Notes: a model not told the origin generated them from the letters alone. DNA of 64,000 nt from Peribacillus loiseleuriae (GCF_001183985.1 NZ_LFZW01000001.1:4555621-4619620); one strand, 5' to 3'; numbered from the stretch's first letter, positions 1 to 9,193 are shown. Numbers and translations: made by a program.

Positions 1-646
1 GTGGTTACAAGACCCTGATTTGGAGAAAATAGAAAAGCCAATCCAAAGATTGCACCCGCAACACTGACCATACATCCTGCTATCGATGCATCTAGCATCA
101 CCGCGATGTAATAGCCCATTAATGTGCTCAACACCCCAATCCCCATACTAATGAGAATCATCCGGTTTAATTTCTCCGTCAGCATATACGCAGTTGTTGC
201 TGGAATAATCAACATGCCAACAACAAGAATGGATCCGACACTATCAAAGGAAGCAACGATCGTAACAGACACCATGCCCATTAATAAATAATGAAAGAAA
301 ACGCCCGGGATTCCAATCGCTGCAATTTTAAACTGTTAAAAAAAAAGCGTTACTACTAAAATATTTAATAAAAAAATACTACCAACAATCCAAAATGCTT
401 TCGGTGCTTCCATTCCAAACACCTGCCATGTATCCCAAGGTACATAGGCGATTTCCCCATATAAAACATGCTCCAGATCGAAATCAATCTGCTGAGTAAA
501 TAAACTTACGAGCAATACTCCAACAGCAAATAATGATGTGAATACGACACCTACTACTTGAATGCCTATCACAACAGCCAAAACAAGCAGGAGCATAATC
601 AGATAATCGAGAAATACGATCGGTAGCCCGTTTCATATATTCTTGT
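1..646 (-). pseudogene. Decayed Mn/Zn ABC transporter permease (MntC/TroC type), cut by the window edge
   Basis: Reading leftward, the translation matches the metal ABC-3 permease family that moves Mn2+ or Zn2+ across the membrane. The stretch from about 596 to 336 carries the family segment VFTSLFAVGVLLVSLF and then QIDFDLEHVLYG. It ends at an in-frame TAA (336-338), where relatives have a lysine. The same frame continues past the stop to base 1 with SFDSVGSILVVGMLI and later PNQG, so the gene is read by nonsense, not frameshift. Two further defects are visible. A stretch of roughly 7-9 residues seems missing just after the stop, where KIAAIGIPG replaces a longer family segment. At the 5' end a GLPIVFLDYL segment, normally late in such permeases, is joined to an earlier segment. 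No ATPase or binding protein lies beside it inside the window. Decay is seen directly; substrate is inferred. Confidence 0.75.
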
Positions 647-744
647 CTAATTATTACTTCCCTTTCAAAATTAAACATTGCTTGTCCACTTGAAATATAC
701 TATACTACAATCATATTTAATTAAATATTCCCATTCACCGATGG

Positions 745-911
745 GATAGAGGCTGCAGTTTATAAGAGTAAAACGGACGAGATTCAATGAAATTCACGAC
801 TCCGTTTGAAAGGATAAGTTGCCGAAGTTTGGATAAATCATTGAATATCCGGACTGGCGATGTTTTCGAATAGGAACATCACTGTCACGTTTATTAACGT
901 GGAGAGCTATC
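745..911 (+). promoter_or_regulatory. Lysine riboswitch (L-box) aptamer
   Basis: The leader contains the characteristic L-box order: GATAGAGG at 745, AAGAGTA, GAAAGG, the invariant-like TTGCCGAAG block (about 819-827), a CTGGCGATG element, a CATCACTGTCAC block and the closing GGAGAGCTATC (901-911), which pairs with the opening GATAG. It sits upstream of an amino acid permease, where L-boxes occur in Bacillus. Lysine binding would favour the following terminator. Confidence 0.88.
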
Positions 912-936
912 TTCGGAAGGATTTAACGGACTTATC

Positions 937-974
937 AAACAGCCGTCGATCTTTTTCGACTGCTGTTTTTTTAT
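937..974 (+). terminator. Intrinsic terminator of the lysine riboswitch
   Basis: A hairpin with arms AAACAGCCGTCGA and TCGACTGCTGTTT is followed by a T run. It lies between the aptamer and the permease start, as expected for an expression platform that terminates transcription when lysine is plentiful. Confidence 0.85.
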
Positions 975-1027
975 TTGTCCTAAAATACCATGTAACCTTC
1001 CATCATAAAAAGGAGTGTACAATACAA

Positions 1028-2476
1028 TTGGAAAATTCGTCCAAAACATCTAACCCCACTCAATTAAAAAGAACTCTTAAAGCACGCCATCTGATGATGA
1101 TTTCTCTTGGAGGTTCAATCGGAACTGGGATATTTTTAGCAAGTGGTGGCGCTATTCATACAGCTGGTCCAGGTGGAGCGCTGCTCGCCTATGCGGCTGT
1201 CGGCATCATGGTTTATTTCTTAATGACCAGTCTTGCCGAGATGGCCGCCTACATGCCAGTAGCTGGTTCATTCAAAGTGTATGCAACGAATTTTGTTGAT
1301 CCAGCATTTGGTTTTGCTATTGGCTGGAATTATTGGTATAACTGGGCAATTACAATTGCCGCGGAGCTTGCTGCGGTTGTACTAATTATGAAATTTTGGT
1401 TTCCAGAAAGTCCTTCAGTTATGTGGAGCGCACTTGCACTCGCGATTATGTTTGGCTTCAACTATTTGTCTGTTAAGGGCTTTGGAGAAGCAGAGTTTTG
1501 GTTTGCACTCATTAAAGTTGTAACAGTCATCATCTTTATTGTTACTGGATTTTTAATGATTTTTGGCATTATGGGCGGAGAATCAATTGGCTTTACAAAC
1601 TTCACAATCGAGGATGCACCGTTTAATGGCGGATTCTTCGCCATTCTTGGAATCTTCATGGCAGCTGGTTTTTCTTTTCAAGGTACGGAATTACTCGGCG
1701 TAGCTGCTGGAGAAAGTGAAGAGCCAGAAAAAAATATTCCAAAAGCAATTAGCACTGTATTTTGGCGAATTCTTCTTTTTTACATTTTATCTATTTTTGT
1801 CATTGGGATGATTCTTCCGTACACAGATGAACGATTAATGAGTGAAGCGATTTCCGTAAGCCCGTTTACACTCGTTTTTGAACGCGCAGGATTTGCCTTC
1901 GCTGCATCCGTCATGAACGCCATCATTTTAACATCCGTCTTGTCTGCAGGTAACTCAGGCATGTACGCCTCTACTCGTATGCTTTGGGATTTAGCACGTG
2001 ATGGTAAAGCACCAAAGTTCTTAGGGAAATTGGATAAAAGAGGCGTACCCGTTAATGCCTTAATCGCCACCACTTTAGTTGGGTCACTTGCTTTCTTAAC
2101 AACTTTCTTCGGCGATGGTGCGGTTTATATTTGGTTGTTAAATGCATCAGGGATGGCTGGATTTGTTACTTGGCTTGGAATTGCCATCAGCCATTATCGC
2201 TTCCGCAGAGCCTATATCGCACAGGGACACGACATTAAAGATCTTCCATATCGGGCAAGATGGTTCCCACTCGGTCCGTTATTAGCACTGTTTCTATGTA
2301 TTTTCATTATATTAGGTCAAAACTACCAAGCCTTTACAGGAAGCGGTGTTGATTGGAATGGGGTACTCGTTTCCTATATTGGCTTACCCTTATTCTTAAT
2401 CGTTTGGCTCGTCTATAAAGTAAAAAACAAAACAAAATTAATCCCTTTAAAAGACTGTGATTTTGAAAACAAATGA
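1028..2476 (+). CDS. lysP: L-box-controlled amino acid permease, probably lysine uptake
   Basis: An APC-superfamily permease of 482 residues with about 12 membrane segments. The N-terminal family signature GGSIGTGIFLASG follows the first basic stretch (LKARHLMMISL), and GFSFQGTELLGVAAGE and the later SAGNSGMYASTRMLW are typical of LysP/RocE-type amino acid:proton symporters. The open frame extends upstream to 860, but that extension runs through the riboswitch and terminator. The likely start is TTG at 1028, preceded by AAAAAGGAG with a rather long spacer of about 12 bases. Lysine as substrate is inferred from the L-box; the sequence alone would also allow another cationic amino acid. Confidence 0.85.
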   Translation: MENSSKTSNPTQLKRTLKARHLMMISLGGSIGTGIFLASGGAIHTAGPGGALLAYAAVGIMVYFLMTSLAEMAAYMPVAGSFKVYATNFVDPAFGFAIGWNYWYNWAITIAAELAAVVLIMKFWFPESPSVMWSALALAIMFGFNYLSVKGFGEAEFWFALIKVVTVIIFIVTGFLMIFGIMGGESIGFTNFTIEDAPFNGGFFAILGIFMAAGFSFQGTELLGVAAGESEEPEKNIPKAISTVFWRILLFYILSIFVIGMILPYTDERLMSEAISVSPFTLVFERAGFAFAASVMNAIILTSVLSAGNSGMYASTRMLWDLARDGKAPKFLGKLDKRGVPVNALIATTLVGSLAFLTTFFGDGAVYIWLLNASGMAGFVTWLGIAISHYRFRRAYIAQGHDIKDLPYRARWFPLGPLLALFLCIFIILGQNYQAFTGSGVDWNGVLVSYIGLPLFLIVWLVYKVKNKTKLIPLKDCDFENK

Positions 2477-2480
2477 GGAA

Positions 2481-2509
2481 AAGGAGCCGGCATTTTCGGC
2501 TCCTTTTTT
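2481..2509 (+). terminator. Terminator of the lysine permease gene
   Basis: Arms AAGGAGCCG and CGGCTCCTT with a T6 tail begin four bases after the stop codon. Confidence 0.85.
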
Positions 2510-2534
2510 CACCTTCTTTAGATCAAGGCATCCA

Positions 2535-3101
2535 TTAGTGTGCAGACGGAAAGACACGTTTAACGGTTTCACTAAATTCATTGGCAAAACCAGCAATAGG
2601 ATGGCCATTTCTTACATTATTAGAATATCCTCGCATACGATCAATAAAATCTGGATTTGAGGACACATACACATTAGCAATGCCTGAATCGACTGATCTC
2701 ACTTTATCAGCTATTCTTTTTTCTATAATATTCGCCCTTTCTCTTCCCCCTAAGTCTGACAGTTCAGCTGCAACATAGGCACTGTTTCCCATTACCATTA
2801 CTGAAGAGCTATTCACTTCTGGCAATTTATCGACTTCTATAGCAAGGTAGTTTCCTTCTCGGATGTTATTATTAGAGTTGTTTCTTACATTATAGCTCCG
2901 GTTGTAGTTTCCATTGTTCTGATTGTAGTTTACATTATAGTTCCCGTCATAATTCCCGTTAGGATTCATAGTTGGGTTGTAACTTACATCTGTTGGGTTA
3001 TTCACACCTGTTTTTTTAGTTCCCTGATTGGCATTGTGGGCTGTACACCCTCCAACAAATAGTGTTGCTATTATTCCACCTGCAATAATTGCGTTCTTCA
3101 T
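2535..3101 (-). CDS. YhcN/YlaJ-family sporulation lipoprotein
   Basis: 188 residues. A signal peptide ends in a lipobox-like VGGC, so the mature protein should be lipid-anchored at Cys19. Residues about 35-80 are a low-complexity Asn/Tyr/Gly region (NYN and NGNYN repeats). The C-terminal half carries the YhcN/YlaJ domain with conserved-looking VMGNSAYVAAEL and RIADKVRSVD. Family members are found in the forespore inner membrane or in spores and assist germination or outgrowth; the exact role is not established. The start has a strong AAAAGGAGTGAT site. It converges with the lysine permease. Confidence 0.85.
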   Translation of the reverse strand: MKNAIIAGGIIATLFVGGCTAHNANQGTKKTGVNNPTDVSYNPTMNPNGNYDGNYNVNYNQNNGNYNRSYNVRNNSNNNIREGNYLAIEVDKLPEVNSSSVMVMGNSAYVAAELSDLGGRERANIIEKRIADKVRSVDSGIANVYVSSNPDFIDRMRGYSNNVRNGHPIAGFANEFSETVKRVFPSAH

Positions 3102-3261
3102 TCCATCACTCCTTTTTAGTTATTACAAATTTAGTGTTCGTCAGAGAAGATGAAATATGTAATGAACGAAATAAATAGCCTAAAACAAATATTTCCAAGC
3201 AAACCATTGGACTTGTTTCCTTCATTTACCTTCTTTCTAAGCATTACAATCCGAAAATCAA

Positions 3262-3360
3262 ATTTGCGCGCCGGATTTCCCTAATTACGCGCCAGAATGA
3301 AGGGATTTCTCGCCAGAACTAGCACTTTTCGAGCGAGATTTGCGATTTGCGCGCCGGAGC
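3262..3360. repeat. GCGCC-rich intergenic repeat, copy 1
   Basis: Short units ending in CGCGCC or CGCCAGAA recur several times over about 100 bases (tgcgcgccgg, acgcgccagaa, ctcgccagaa, tgcgcgccgg). A related cluster lies at 54370-54480. The rest of the 3102-3398 gap shows no gene. Confidence 0.55.
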
Positions 3361-3398
3361 CCCCAGTTATCGTATTTTACAGTAAATCTTCTGCACAC

Positions 3399-3435
3399 AA
3401 AAAAACAGGCAAGAAGATTCATCTTCCTGCCTGTT
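3399..3435 (-). terminator. Terminator of the lipoteichoic acid synthase gene
   Basis: Inverted arms AACAGGCAAGAAGAT and ATCTTCCTGCCTGTT; read on the minus strand the hairpin ends in a T run. Confidence 0.85.
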
Positions 3436-3438
3436 CCC

Positions 3439-5430
3439 TCATTCTCCAGATGTTTCTTGAGTAGGTGCTTCCACCTTATTATCCACCGGAGTTTCTTTAT
3501 TTTCTTCGTTATTATAATTATAATCAGAAGGTTTGATTGGCGTGAAATCCTTAGGCGTATAGAAACGCAATAAATCTCCATTCACGACCTTATCGGAGTA
3601 CTGAAGTAGTTTTTGCGCAAGTTGTTTATCCGCAGCAATCTCTTCCGTTTCTTCGATTAATTCCCCTGTCTTGGTATCATAGTATTTTCCTTTTATAGAA
3701 GTTACAGATGGTGTAACAAAATCACCATTGCGGAACGGAATAATCTGGTGATGATCTTGAGACAATAAATCTGAACCAAACTCCACATATTCTTTCGTCT
3801 CAACGCCTAATAAATGCATAAGTGTCGGCATTAAGTCTATTTGCCCACCATACGTATGATTGACGCCACCTTGGACACCTGGAGCGTGAATTAATAAAGG
3901 TACGCGTTGTAGTTGCGCATTTTCAAATTCACCAACTTCAGTTCCAAGTACTTGAGACATCGCTCTCATATGGTTTTCTGAAATTCCATAATGGTCACCG
4001 TACATCACGATAACGGATTTATCATATAAGCCAGATTCCTTTAAATAAGTAAAGAATTCTCTAAGTGCTTCATCGGCATATCTGGCAGTTTGAAAGTAAT
4101 TATCTACTGACTTATCTCCCGTTGTATGAGGTCCAATTGTTGTTAACTTTTGATCGATTGAATACGGAAAATGATGTGACACGGTTATGAATTTCGTATA
4201 AAAAGGCTGTGGTAACTTATCAAGCATCGGAATGGATTCTTTGAAGAATGGTTTATCCATCAAGCCATAGCTCATTGTATCTTCTTCATTCATATCGTAA
4301 TAGCTTGCATCGTAAAAACGATTAAACCCAAGTGCTTTATAAATCTTATCGCGGTTCCAGAATGTCTTATAGTTCCCATGAAAAACAGCAGACGTATATC
4401 CTTTTTGACCTAAAATAGCTGGTGCAGCCTGATACGTATTTTGATCATGTGTCGTGAATGCTGAACCTTGTGGCAAACCGTACAATGAATTTTCAAGCAT
4501 AAACTCTGCATCAGATGTTTTACCTTGACCAACCTGATGGAAAAAATTATCAAAATACATAAAATCTGAACTATGTGCTAATGAATTTAAGAATGGTGTC
4601 ACTTCTTCTCCATTTAGTTTGTAATCAATCAGGAAATTCTGCATGGATTCTAAATGAAGATAGATTACGTTCTTCCCTTTTGCAACACCGAAATAATTAG
4701 GGTTTGGCTCAGCATACATAGCCTTTGTAAAATTGACAATCTCTGCAGTATCCGTACTATTGGCTGTCGCTCGCTGTGCATATGTTCTCGTATTCTGTAC
4801 AGCATCATAGACCATATAATTGTACATACCTAAATATTTAACAATATAATTACGGTCGAATGTTCTAGTAAGTAGTTGTGGACGATCTTTTTCCGCTAAT
4901 GCAAGGTTTACTGAGAAAATAGCAATCCCAGCAAGGAAGACCATAGCAACCGTGCGGCGTTTCATTTTAATTTCACTTGGCTTGATTGCTTTAGAATAAT
5001 ATAATGCGATCAAGATGATTGTATCCAAGAAATACAAAATATCATGCGGCTTGAATAATGCCATTACACTTGGACCTAAATCACCAAAATTTGATGCTTG
5101 GGTAAGTGTTGGTAAAGTAATGAAGTCAGTAAAAGAACGATAATAAACGATATTAGAGAACAAAATGGCTGATAAAATGAAATTTAATCGAATCACCCAT
5201 TTATATGTTTTTTTCCCCTTGGCTAACAATGCTATTCCAAAGAATAGAATCGCTGAACTAATCGGGTTAATTAACAGCAGAAACGATTGAAGCTTGTTAT
5301 CAATCCCTAAATTAAATTCCATCTGATAGCCAATATATGTTTTTATCCAAAATAATGTAACTGCTATTAAGAAGAAGCTAAGAAGTTTAGTTTGTAAAAT
5401 GCTTTGACCCTTTTTAAGAAAATTATTCAT
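3439..5430 (-). CDS. ltaS: Lipoteichoic acid synthase family protein
   Basis: 663 residues, close to the usual 640-650. Five N-terminal membrane helices (to about residue 180) precede an extracellular sulfatase-like domain (about 245-610). The enzyme polymerises glycerol phosphate from phosphatidylglycerol on the outer face of the membrane. Expected active-site elements are visible: a metal-binding Glu in HLES (near 261), the catalytic Thr in GQGKTSDAEF (Thr305) and YGDHYG near 485. An ATA sequence near 221-223, between the membrane and catalytic parts, resembles the signal peptidase processing point of LtaS. Bacilli carry several paralogues (LtaS, YfnI, YqgS, YvgJ), and which one this is cannot be decided here. 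The C-terminal tail (about 620-663) is acidic and Asn/Pro rich. Confidence 0.88.
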   Translation of the reverse strand: MNNFLKKGQSILQTKLLSFFLIAVTLFWIKTYIGYQMEFNLGIDNKLQSFLLLINPISSAILFFGIALLAKGKKTYKWVIRLNFILSAILFSNIVYYRSFTDFITLPTLTQASNFGDLGPSVMALFKPHDILYFLDTIILIALYYSKAIKPSEIKMKRRTVAMVFLAGIAIFSVNLALAEKDRPQLLTRTFDRNYIVKYLGMYNYMVYDAVQNTRTYAQRATANSTDTAEIVNFTKAMYAEPNPNYFGVAKGKNVIYLHLESMQNFLIDYKLNGEEVTPFLNSLAHSSDFMYFDNFFHQVGQGKTSDAEFMLENSLYGLPQGSAFTTHDQNTYQAAPAILGQKGYTSAVFHGNYKTFWNRDKIYKALGFNRFYDASYYDMNEEDTMSYGLMDKPFFKESIPMLDKLPQPFYTKFITVSHHFPYSIDQKLTTIGPHTTGDKSVDNYFQTARYADEALREFFTYLKESGLYDKSVIVMYGDHYGISENHMRAMSQVLGTEVGEFENAQLQRVPLLIHAPGVQGGVNHTYGGQIDLMPTLMHLLGVETKEYVEFGSDLLSQDHHQIIPFRNGDFVTPSVTSIKGKYYDTKTGELIEETEEIAADKQLAQKLLQYSDKVVNGDLLRFYTPKDFTPIKPSDYNYNNEENKETPVDNKVEAPTQETSGE

Positions 5431-5528
5431 GTTTCACCTCTACTAATCTAGTAATCTGAGCCTTAACCGATGAAGCAGATCCTGATTATTTACCTTGTTA
5501 AATAAATGGCATTTTGGGCATAGAACTC

Positions 5529-5556
5529 ATAATAACACGTTCATTCAATAAGTCAA
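5529..5556 (-). promoter_or_regulatory. Candidate sigma-A promoter for ltaS
   Basis: On the minus strand, TTGACT, a 16-base spacer and TATTAT lie about 100 bases upstream of the ltaS start. Confidence 0.55.
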
Positions 5557-6240
5557 GATTCGGTGCGCAATTAACCATTTATTCCCTTTAATAATCTATT
5601 GTAAAGAAATTGTAACAATCCAGTTTAGACAATGAAAGGTGCTAAATACTCATTATCATATGAACACGATCCAAAAAAAATAACAAATTATTACTTATTG
5701 CCAACGCCACAATTACTACTATAACGGACTTTCACATGAACTTCCATTAAATATTACCTTTTTTCATTTCCTTATTTTCCAAGTGAAAATGCAGACACAA
5801 TCCATTCCTTATACCATGGTGATTCTAGTGGCCTTTACACTCCCTTTACAAAGTTCCGAATGAAAAGAGAGTAAACTTAGCATCTATTAGAATGATGAAT
5901 GTAACAGTATTCCTTATTTGAATCTCTCCATTATATCACAAACTCCTTATTTTTTCCACTAAATTACAGGCGCTAAACATAAGCGCAAGTACTGAATTAG
6001 GAACTTCGACTAAGAATCGACACGTTCTGTGGTAAACGTCGAAGTCGGCACAATCTGCGCTAAACCGACAAGTATATGATGGGGAATCTCGATTAGAAGT
6101 TGGTTTTTTGTGGAGGATGGCTGTTTACGCTTGATACGGACAGGCAAATTGAGGATCCCACTTAAAAACTTCTTCCAGTTTTCTTTGTATCAAAAAAAGT
6201 CCTGTTCACAACAAAAAAATAAACTAAGTTTGTCTTACGT
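5557..6240. other. Long AT-rich gap without a recognised gene
   Basis: No open frame with a ribosome binding site or family resemblance was seen. Around 5965-6070 there is GC-richer sequence with GCGCTAAACATAAGCGC and GAAGTCGGCACA elements. Part of this resembles the insert inside the repeat at 62328-62529 (GAAGTCAGCACA), which suggests old repeat debris. Confidence 0.5.
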
Positions 6241-6329
6241 GCAAAGGACCAGACCCCGCAGCTACTATAAAGAATTAGATCGTTAAACTAACGCTTTATC
6301 CTTTATAGGCTACGGGGTCGGTCCCTTTA
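6241..6329. repeat. GGTC-GACC palindromic repeat, copy 1
   Basis: About 90 bases bounded by AAAGGACCAGACCCCG and CGGGGTCGGTCCCTTT, with an AT-rich interior. The ends are inverted copies. Related elements lie at 15603, 18255, 44373 and 48306. Confidence 0.65.
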
Positions 6330-6357
6330 AGACATTCTTAGTTTTTGTTTTTTAGAA

Positions 6358-6660
6358 TTATTTAAGACCTTCAGCAATTTCATTCACCATTTCCTGAACA
6401 GATTCAAGTCCACCGCCTGATAGGTACCAGTATGCAGGGTCTAAATAGATGACATTCCCTTCTTTGAAAGCTTTTGTACCTTTTCTAAATCGTTTTCTAT
6501 CGTTGTTTTAGCAGCAGCTCCATCACCTACAACTGCATCTCGATCCACGACGAATAAATAATCAGGATTTTTTTCGACAATGTATTCGAAGTTAGTGAAT
6601 GATGATACCCAGTGTTGTCGAAAAGGTAAGGACTCTCTCGACCAACATTTGCCCCCCAAC
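6358..6660 (-). pseudogene. C-terminal remnant of a siderophore-binding lipoprotein (YclQ/FatB type)
   Basis: The minus strand encodes FEYIVEKNPDYLFVVDRDA and later, in a different frame, KAFKEGNVIYLDPAYWYLSG and VQEMVNEIAEGLK before a TAA at 6358-6360. Together these match the C-terminal third of iron-siderophore binding proteins such as the intact one at 8159. The frame shift lies near 6500. The first two thirds of the gene are absent and the residues before FEYIVE do not match the family. This looks like a truncated paralogue left by deletion. Confidence 0.8.
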
Positions 6661-6695
6661 TAACGCAATAATACTGATTAGCATGGAGGATCATC

Positions 6696-7242
6696 ATGAA
6701 ATTATTAGCTATATCAGGGGCATTAATCGGGGAAAAAACATCTATTTCTGTAAATAAGGTGCTAACGAAAGCAGGCCAACATCCACATATTGAGACAGAG
6801 CTTCTTGATTTAAAAGACTATAAAGTGGAGTTTGTCGATGGGAGACCTTTTGATGCATACAATGAGGACACACGAACGGTCATTAACAAAATCATGTAAG
6901 CTGATTTTTTGGTTATTGCGACACCTGTCTATCAGTCTTCCTTAACAGGCGCTTTAAAAAATCTGTTTGATCATTTGCCAACTATCGTTTTTGAAGGAAA
7001 GATTGTTGATTATGTTTCTACTGCAGGCTCCAATATACATATGCTTGTAGCAGAAAACCATTTGCGGCCGATTCTTTCATACTTTAAATCGCATGTTACA
7101 ACGAAAAATGTCTTTGTAAGCAATGAATGCTTTAATATCGAAAACGTGATTGTGAACGGCGATGTGGAATAGAGACTGGCTGCACTAGCCGAAGAATTAG
7201 TATAGGGAATAGCTAATGAATTGTTGGAAGTATTGAGCTAAG
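6696..7242 (+). pseudogene. NAD(P)H-dependent FMN reductase with internal stops
   Basis: A frame beginning with MKLLAISGALIGEKTSISVN and continuing through VIATPVYQSSLTGALKNLFD and ENHLRPILSYFKSHV matches the flavodoxin-fold FMN reductase family (SsuE/YwqN-like). These enzymes supply reduced flavin or reduce small substrates. The frame is interrupted by TAA at 6897-6899, then by TAG at 7170-7172 and another TAG shortly after, with family-like sequence (RLAALAEELV) between them. The ribosome binding site (GGAGG before 6696) is intact, so the decay is recent. Confidence 0.82.
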
Positions 7243-7353
7243 GGTCTATCTCATATATTACTTGACAACCTAAGTAAAAATGAAAAACACCTAGTTCTTT
7301 GGTAGAGTGTAATTGACTAGAAAACACTACCAAATAGAAGAGGTGCCCGCTAT

Positions 7354-7699
7354 ATGATAGACCAAAATAATCAAAACAATCAACTACCAAAAGAACTTAA
7401 TTCTGTTTTTTCTGATCTTGAAATCAATAAGCTTTTACGACAAGAAGGAATTAAAAAATCCTTTGGTTCCAGTTATGCATTTTTATTCCAGCTAGTCTTT
7501 CACTTGATTTTCCAACATGAAAATTGGTTTTCTCTTCTCGATTCAAAGGTTTCGCGTCAATAAAAATCGTCCTAAAGTGTTGATTGTTGATGATTCTGTA
7601 TATGACCGAAATCGTAGGAAAAAGGTAGAATTACTTGCTCATTGTTTTGATCACGCTTATATAAACCATTTAAGTCTAGGGAATATGTTCGGATTATAG
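7354..7699 (+). mobile_element. IS4-like transposase remnant
   Basis: Two fragments resemble the N-terminal part of IS4-superfamily transposases: QLPKELNSVFSDLEINKLLR followed by FQLVFHLIFQ, and after a frame change RPKVLIVDDSVYDRNRRKKV, in which VDDS looks like the first catalytic Asp region. The middle is deleted and everything after about 7700 is missing. Sequence upstream from 7230 may hold the left end, but no matching right end was found. It is not functional and marks a past insertion in the decayed zone. Confidence 0.7.
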
Positions 7700-7743
7700 A
7701 GTCTTAATAAAAAGTTAAAACACTTCTAGAGAACGTCTGGTAC

Positions 7744-8076
7744 TTATTCTACTATAGTGTAGTTACCGTGCTCCATATTAATAATATAGTCTGGTTTTGG
7801 TGGTTTACCACCATGTTGTTTAATCTTCTCTTTGTGACCAGCAATATGCTCCGGGCTCTTTTCCCAAGCTTTCCAAGCCTCTTCAGACTCCCAGCGGATA
7901 ATCATAATTACTTCTTCTTCCCCACGACGTATATTTTTTACAAGTAGCTCACGGCTAATAAAACCTTCTCTTTGTTCCACTAATGATGGGCCTTGGCCGG
8001 GTTTCTTTTTAAAACGTTCTAATATCTTTTCTGAATTTCCTTCAGTAATTGTCCACTTACGAATTTGAACAAACAT
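7744..8076 (-). CDS. hmoA: Haem-degrading monooxygenase, HmoA type
   Basis: 110 residues of the antibiotic-biosynthesis-monooxygenase fold. It closely resembles Bacillus HmoA: an MFVQIRK start, RRGEEEVIMIIRWESEEAWK, and AWEKSPEHIAGHK, whose His is the likely haem ligand region. HmoA opens haem and frees iron in the cytoplasm. It follows the yclNOPQ-type importer on the same strand, 80 bases after the binding-protein gene, so it may be read from the same Fur-controlled transcripts, although a hairpin at 8101 lies between. The start follows AAGGGGGAAG. Confidence 0.85.
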   Translation of the reverse strand: MFVQIRKWTITEGNSEKILERFKKKPGQGPSLVEQREGFISRELLVKNIRRGEEEVIMIIRWESEEAWKAWEKSPEHIAGHKEKIKQHGGKPPKPDYIINMEHGNYTIVE

Positions 8077-8100
8077 CTGTCTTCCCCCTTAATTATAGTA

Positions 8101-8127
8101 AAGGCTGTCCTATTTAATGGACAGCCT
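8101..8127 (-). terminator. Hairpin between the siderophore-binding gene and hmoA
   Basis: Arms AGGCTGTCC and GGACAGCCT. On the minus strand the tail has only a short T run, so termination may be partial. Confidence 0.5.
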
Positions 8128-8158
8128 GCTCTTCTGAAGTCAAATATTTATGTTAATC

Positions 8159-9193
8159 TTATTTTAACTCGTCTAAGATTTCTTGAATTTTCTCCATTTC
8201 AGTTGGTACGCCACCACTTGCGAAGTACCAGTTACCTCCATAAAGGTAAACGATTTTGCCTTCTTTGTAAGCACGAGTTTGTTTAATAATGTCGTTTTCA
8301 ATATCTGTCTTAAGTGCATCATCGTCATTAGCATTACGGTCAATGATTAATAACACTTCTGGGTTAGCTGATAAAATTGACTCATAACTGAAATCAGAAC
8401 CATGTGCACTTGACTCAATACCTTCAGTTACTGGTTTGAATCCAAAGTCATTATATACATAAGCGAAACGAGAATCTGGACCATTGTCGAAACCAGCAAT
8501 TTTCTTCTCATTATACATAGCTACTAATGCATTTTCATAGCCTGCAGCTTTTTTTTGAAGTTCTGCTACTTTTGCATCTAAATCTGCATTTAGAGCTTTA
8601 GCTTCTTCTTCTTTATCGAAAATTTGCCCTGCAAGTTCTGCGCCTTCTTTAATACCGTTAATATAATTTTCATTATCAGATCCAACGAATATTACGTTTG
8701 GAGTAATTTCTTTTAATTGTTCATACATTGGAGCTTGACGACCAGAAATGAAAATTACATCTGGCTTAAGTGATGCTACTAATTCGAAATCGATTTCTTT
8801 TAAAGTACCTAAGTCAGCATATTCGTCAGAAGAATATTTTTCTTTTAAGTCTGTTGGCAGATTTGATTTAGGAAGACCAACAACGCCCTTCACTCCTAAA
8901 GCGTCAAGATTATCTAAGAAACCAAAGTCTAAAGTAACAATACGTTCTGGCATTTTTTCTAAAGTAACATCTTCAAACACTGTTTTTGTTCCTGCTTCTT
9001 TATCTTCTCTTTCACCAGTTAAAGATGCAACTGTCATTGGGAATGCAGAAGTTTCAGTAGCCTTTTCTGTTCCTTCAGTTGTCTTTTCTGTATTAGTTTC
9101 AGGTGTATCTGTTGTTGCTTCTTCATTTGATCCACATGCTGCTAAAACTAAAGATAGTATAGTTGTTACAGCTAAAATTTTCCATTTATTCAT
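8159..9193 (-). CDS. yclQ: Siderophore-binding lipoprotein (petrobactin-type, YclQ/FatB)
   Basis: 344 residues. A signal peptide with lipobox LAAC is followed by a Thr/Glu-rich linker (to about residue 50) and a periplasmic-binding fold of the FeuA/FhuD class (from about 75): RIVTLDFGFLDNLDALGV, LGTLKEIDFELVASLKPDVI and ESILSANPEVLLIID. It captures ferric siderophore at the membrane surface and passes it to the YclNO-like permease. It closes the operon after yclN, yclO and yclP and has its own Fur box upstream. Relationship to YclQ suggests petrobactin or a precursor as ligand, which is inference. Confidence 0.9.
   Translation of the reverse strand: MNKWKILAVTTILSLVLAACGSNEEATTDTPETNTEKTTEGTEKATETSAFPMTVASLTGEREDKEAGTKTVFEDVTLEKMPERIVTLDFGFLDNLDALGVKGVVGLPKSNLPTDLKEKYSSDEYADLGTLKEIDFELVASLKPDVIFISGRQAPMYEQLKEITPNVIFVGSDNENYINGIKEGAELAGQIFDKEEEAKALNADLDAKVAELQKKAAGYENALVAMYNEKKIAGFDNGPDSRFAYVYNDFGFKPVTEGIESSAHGSDFSYESILSANPEVLLIIDRNANDDDALKTDIENDIIKQTRAYKEGKIVYLYGGNWYFASGGVPTEMEKIQEILDELK

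Noticed and set aside
484..678. 64-codon minus-strand frame beside the permease remnant
   Set aside because: It reads the decayed permease DNA in another frame and has no family resemblance.
860..1027. N-terminal extension of the lysine permease frame
   Set aside because: It runs through the L-box aptamer and terminator and lacks a ribosome site; the TTG at 1028 is better.
2457..2660. 67-codon frame overlapping the end of the lysine permease
   Set aside because: It reads through the permease terminator and antisense to the spore lipoprotein gene.
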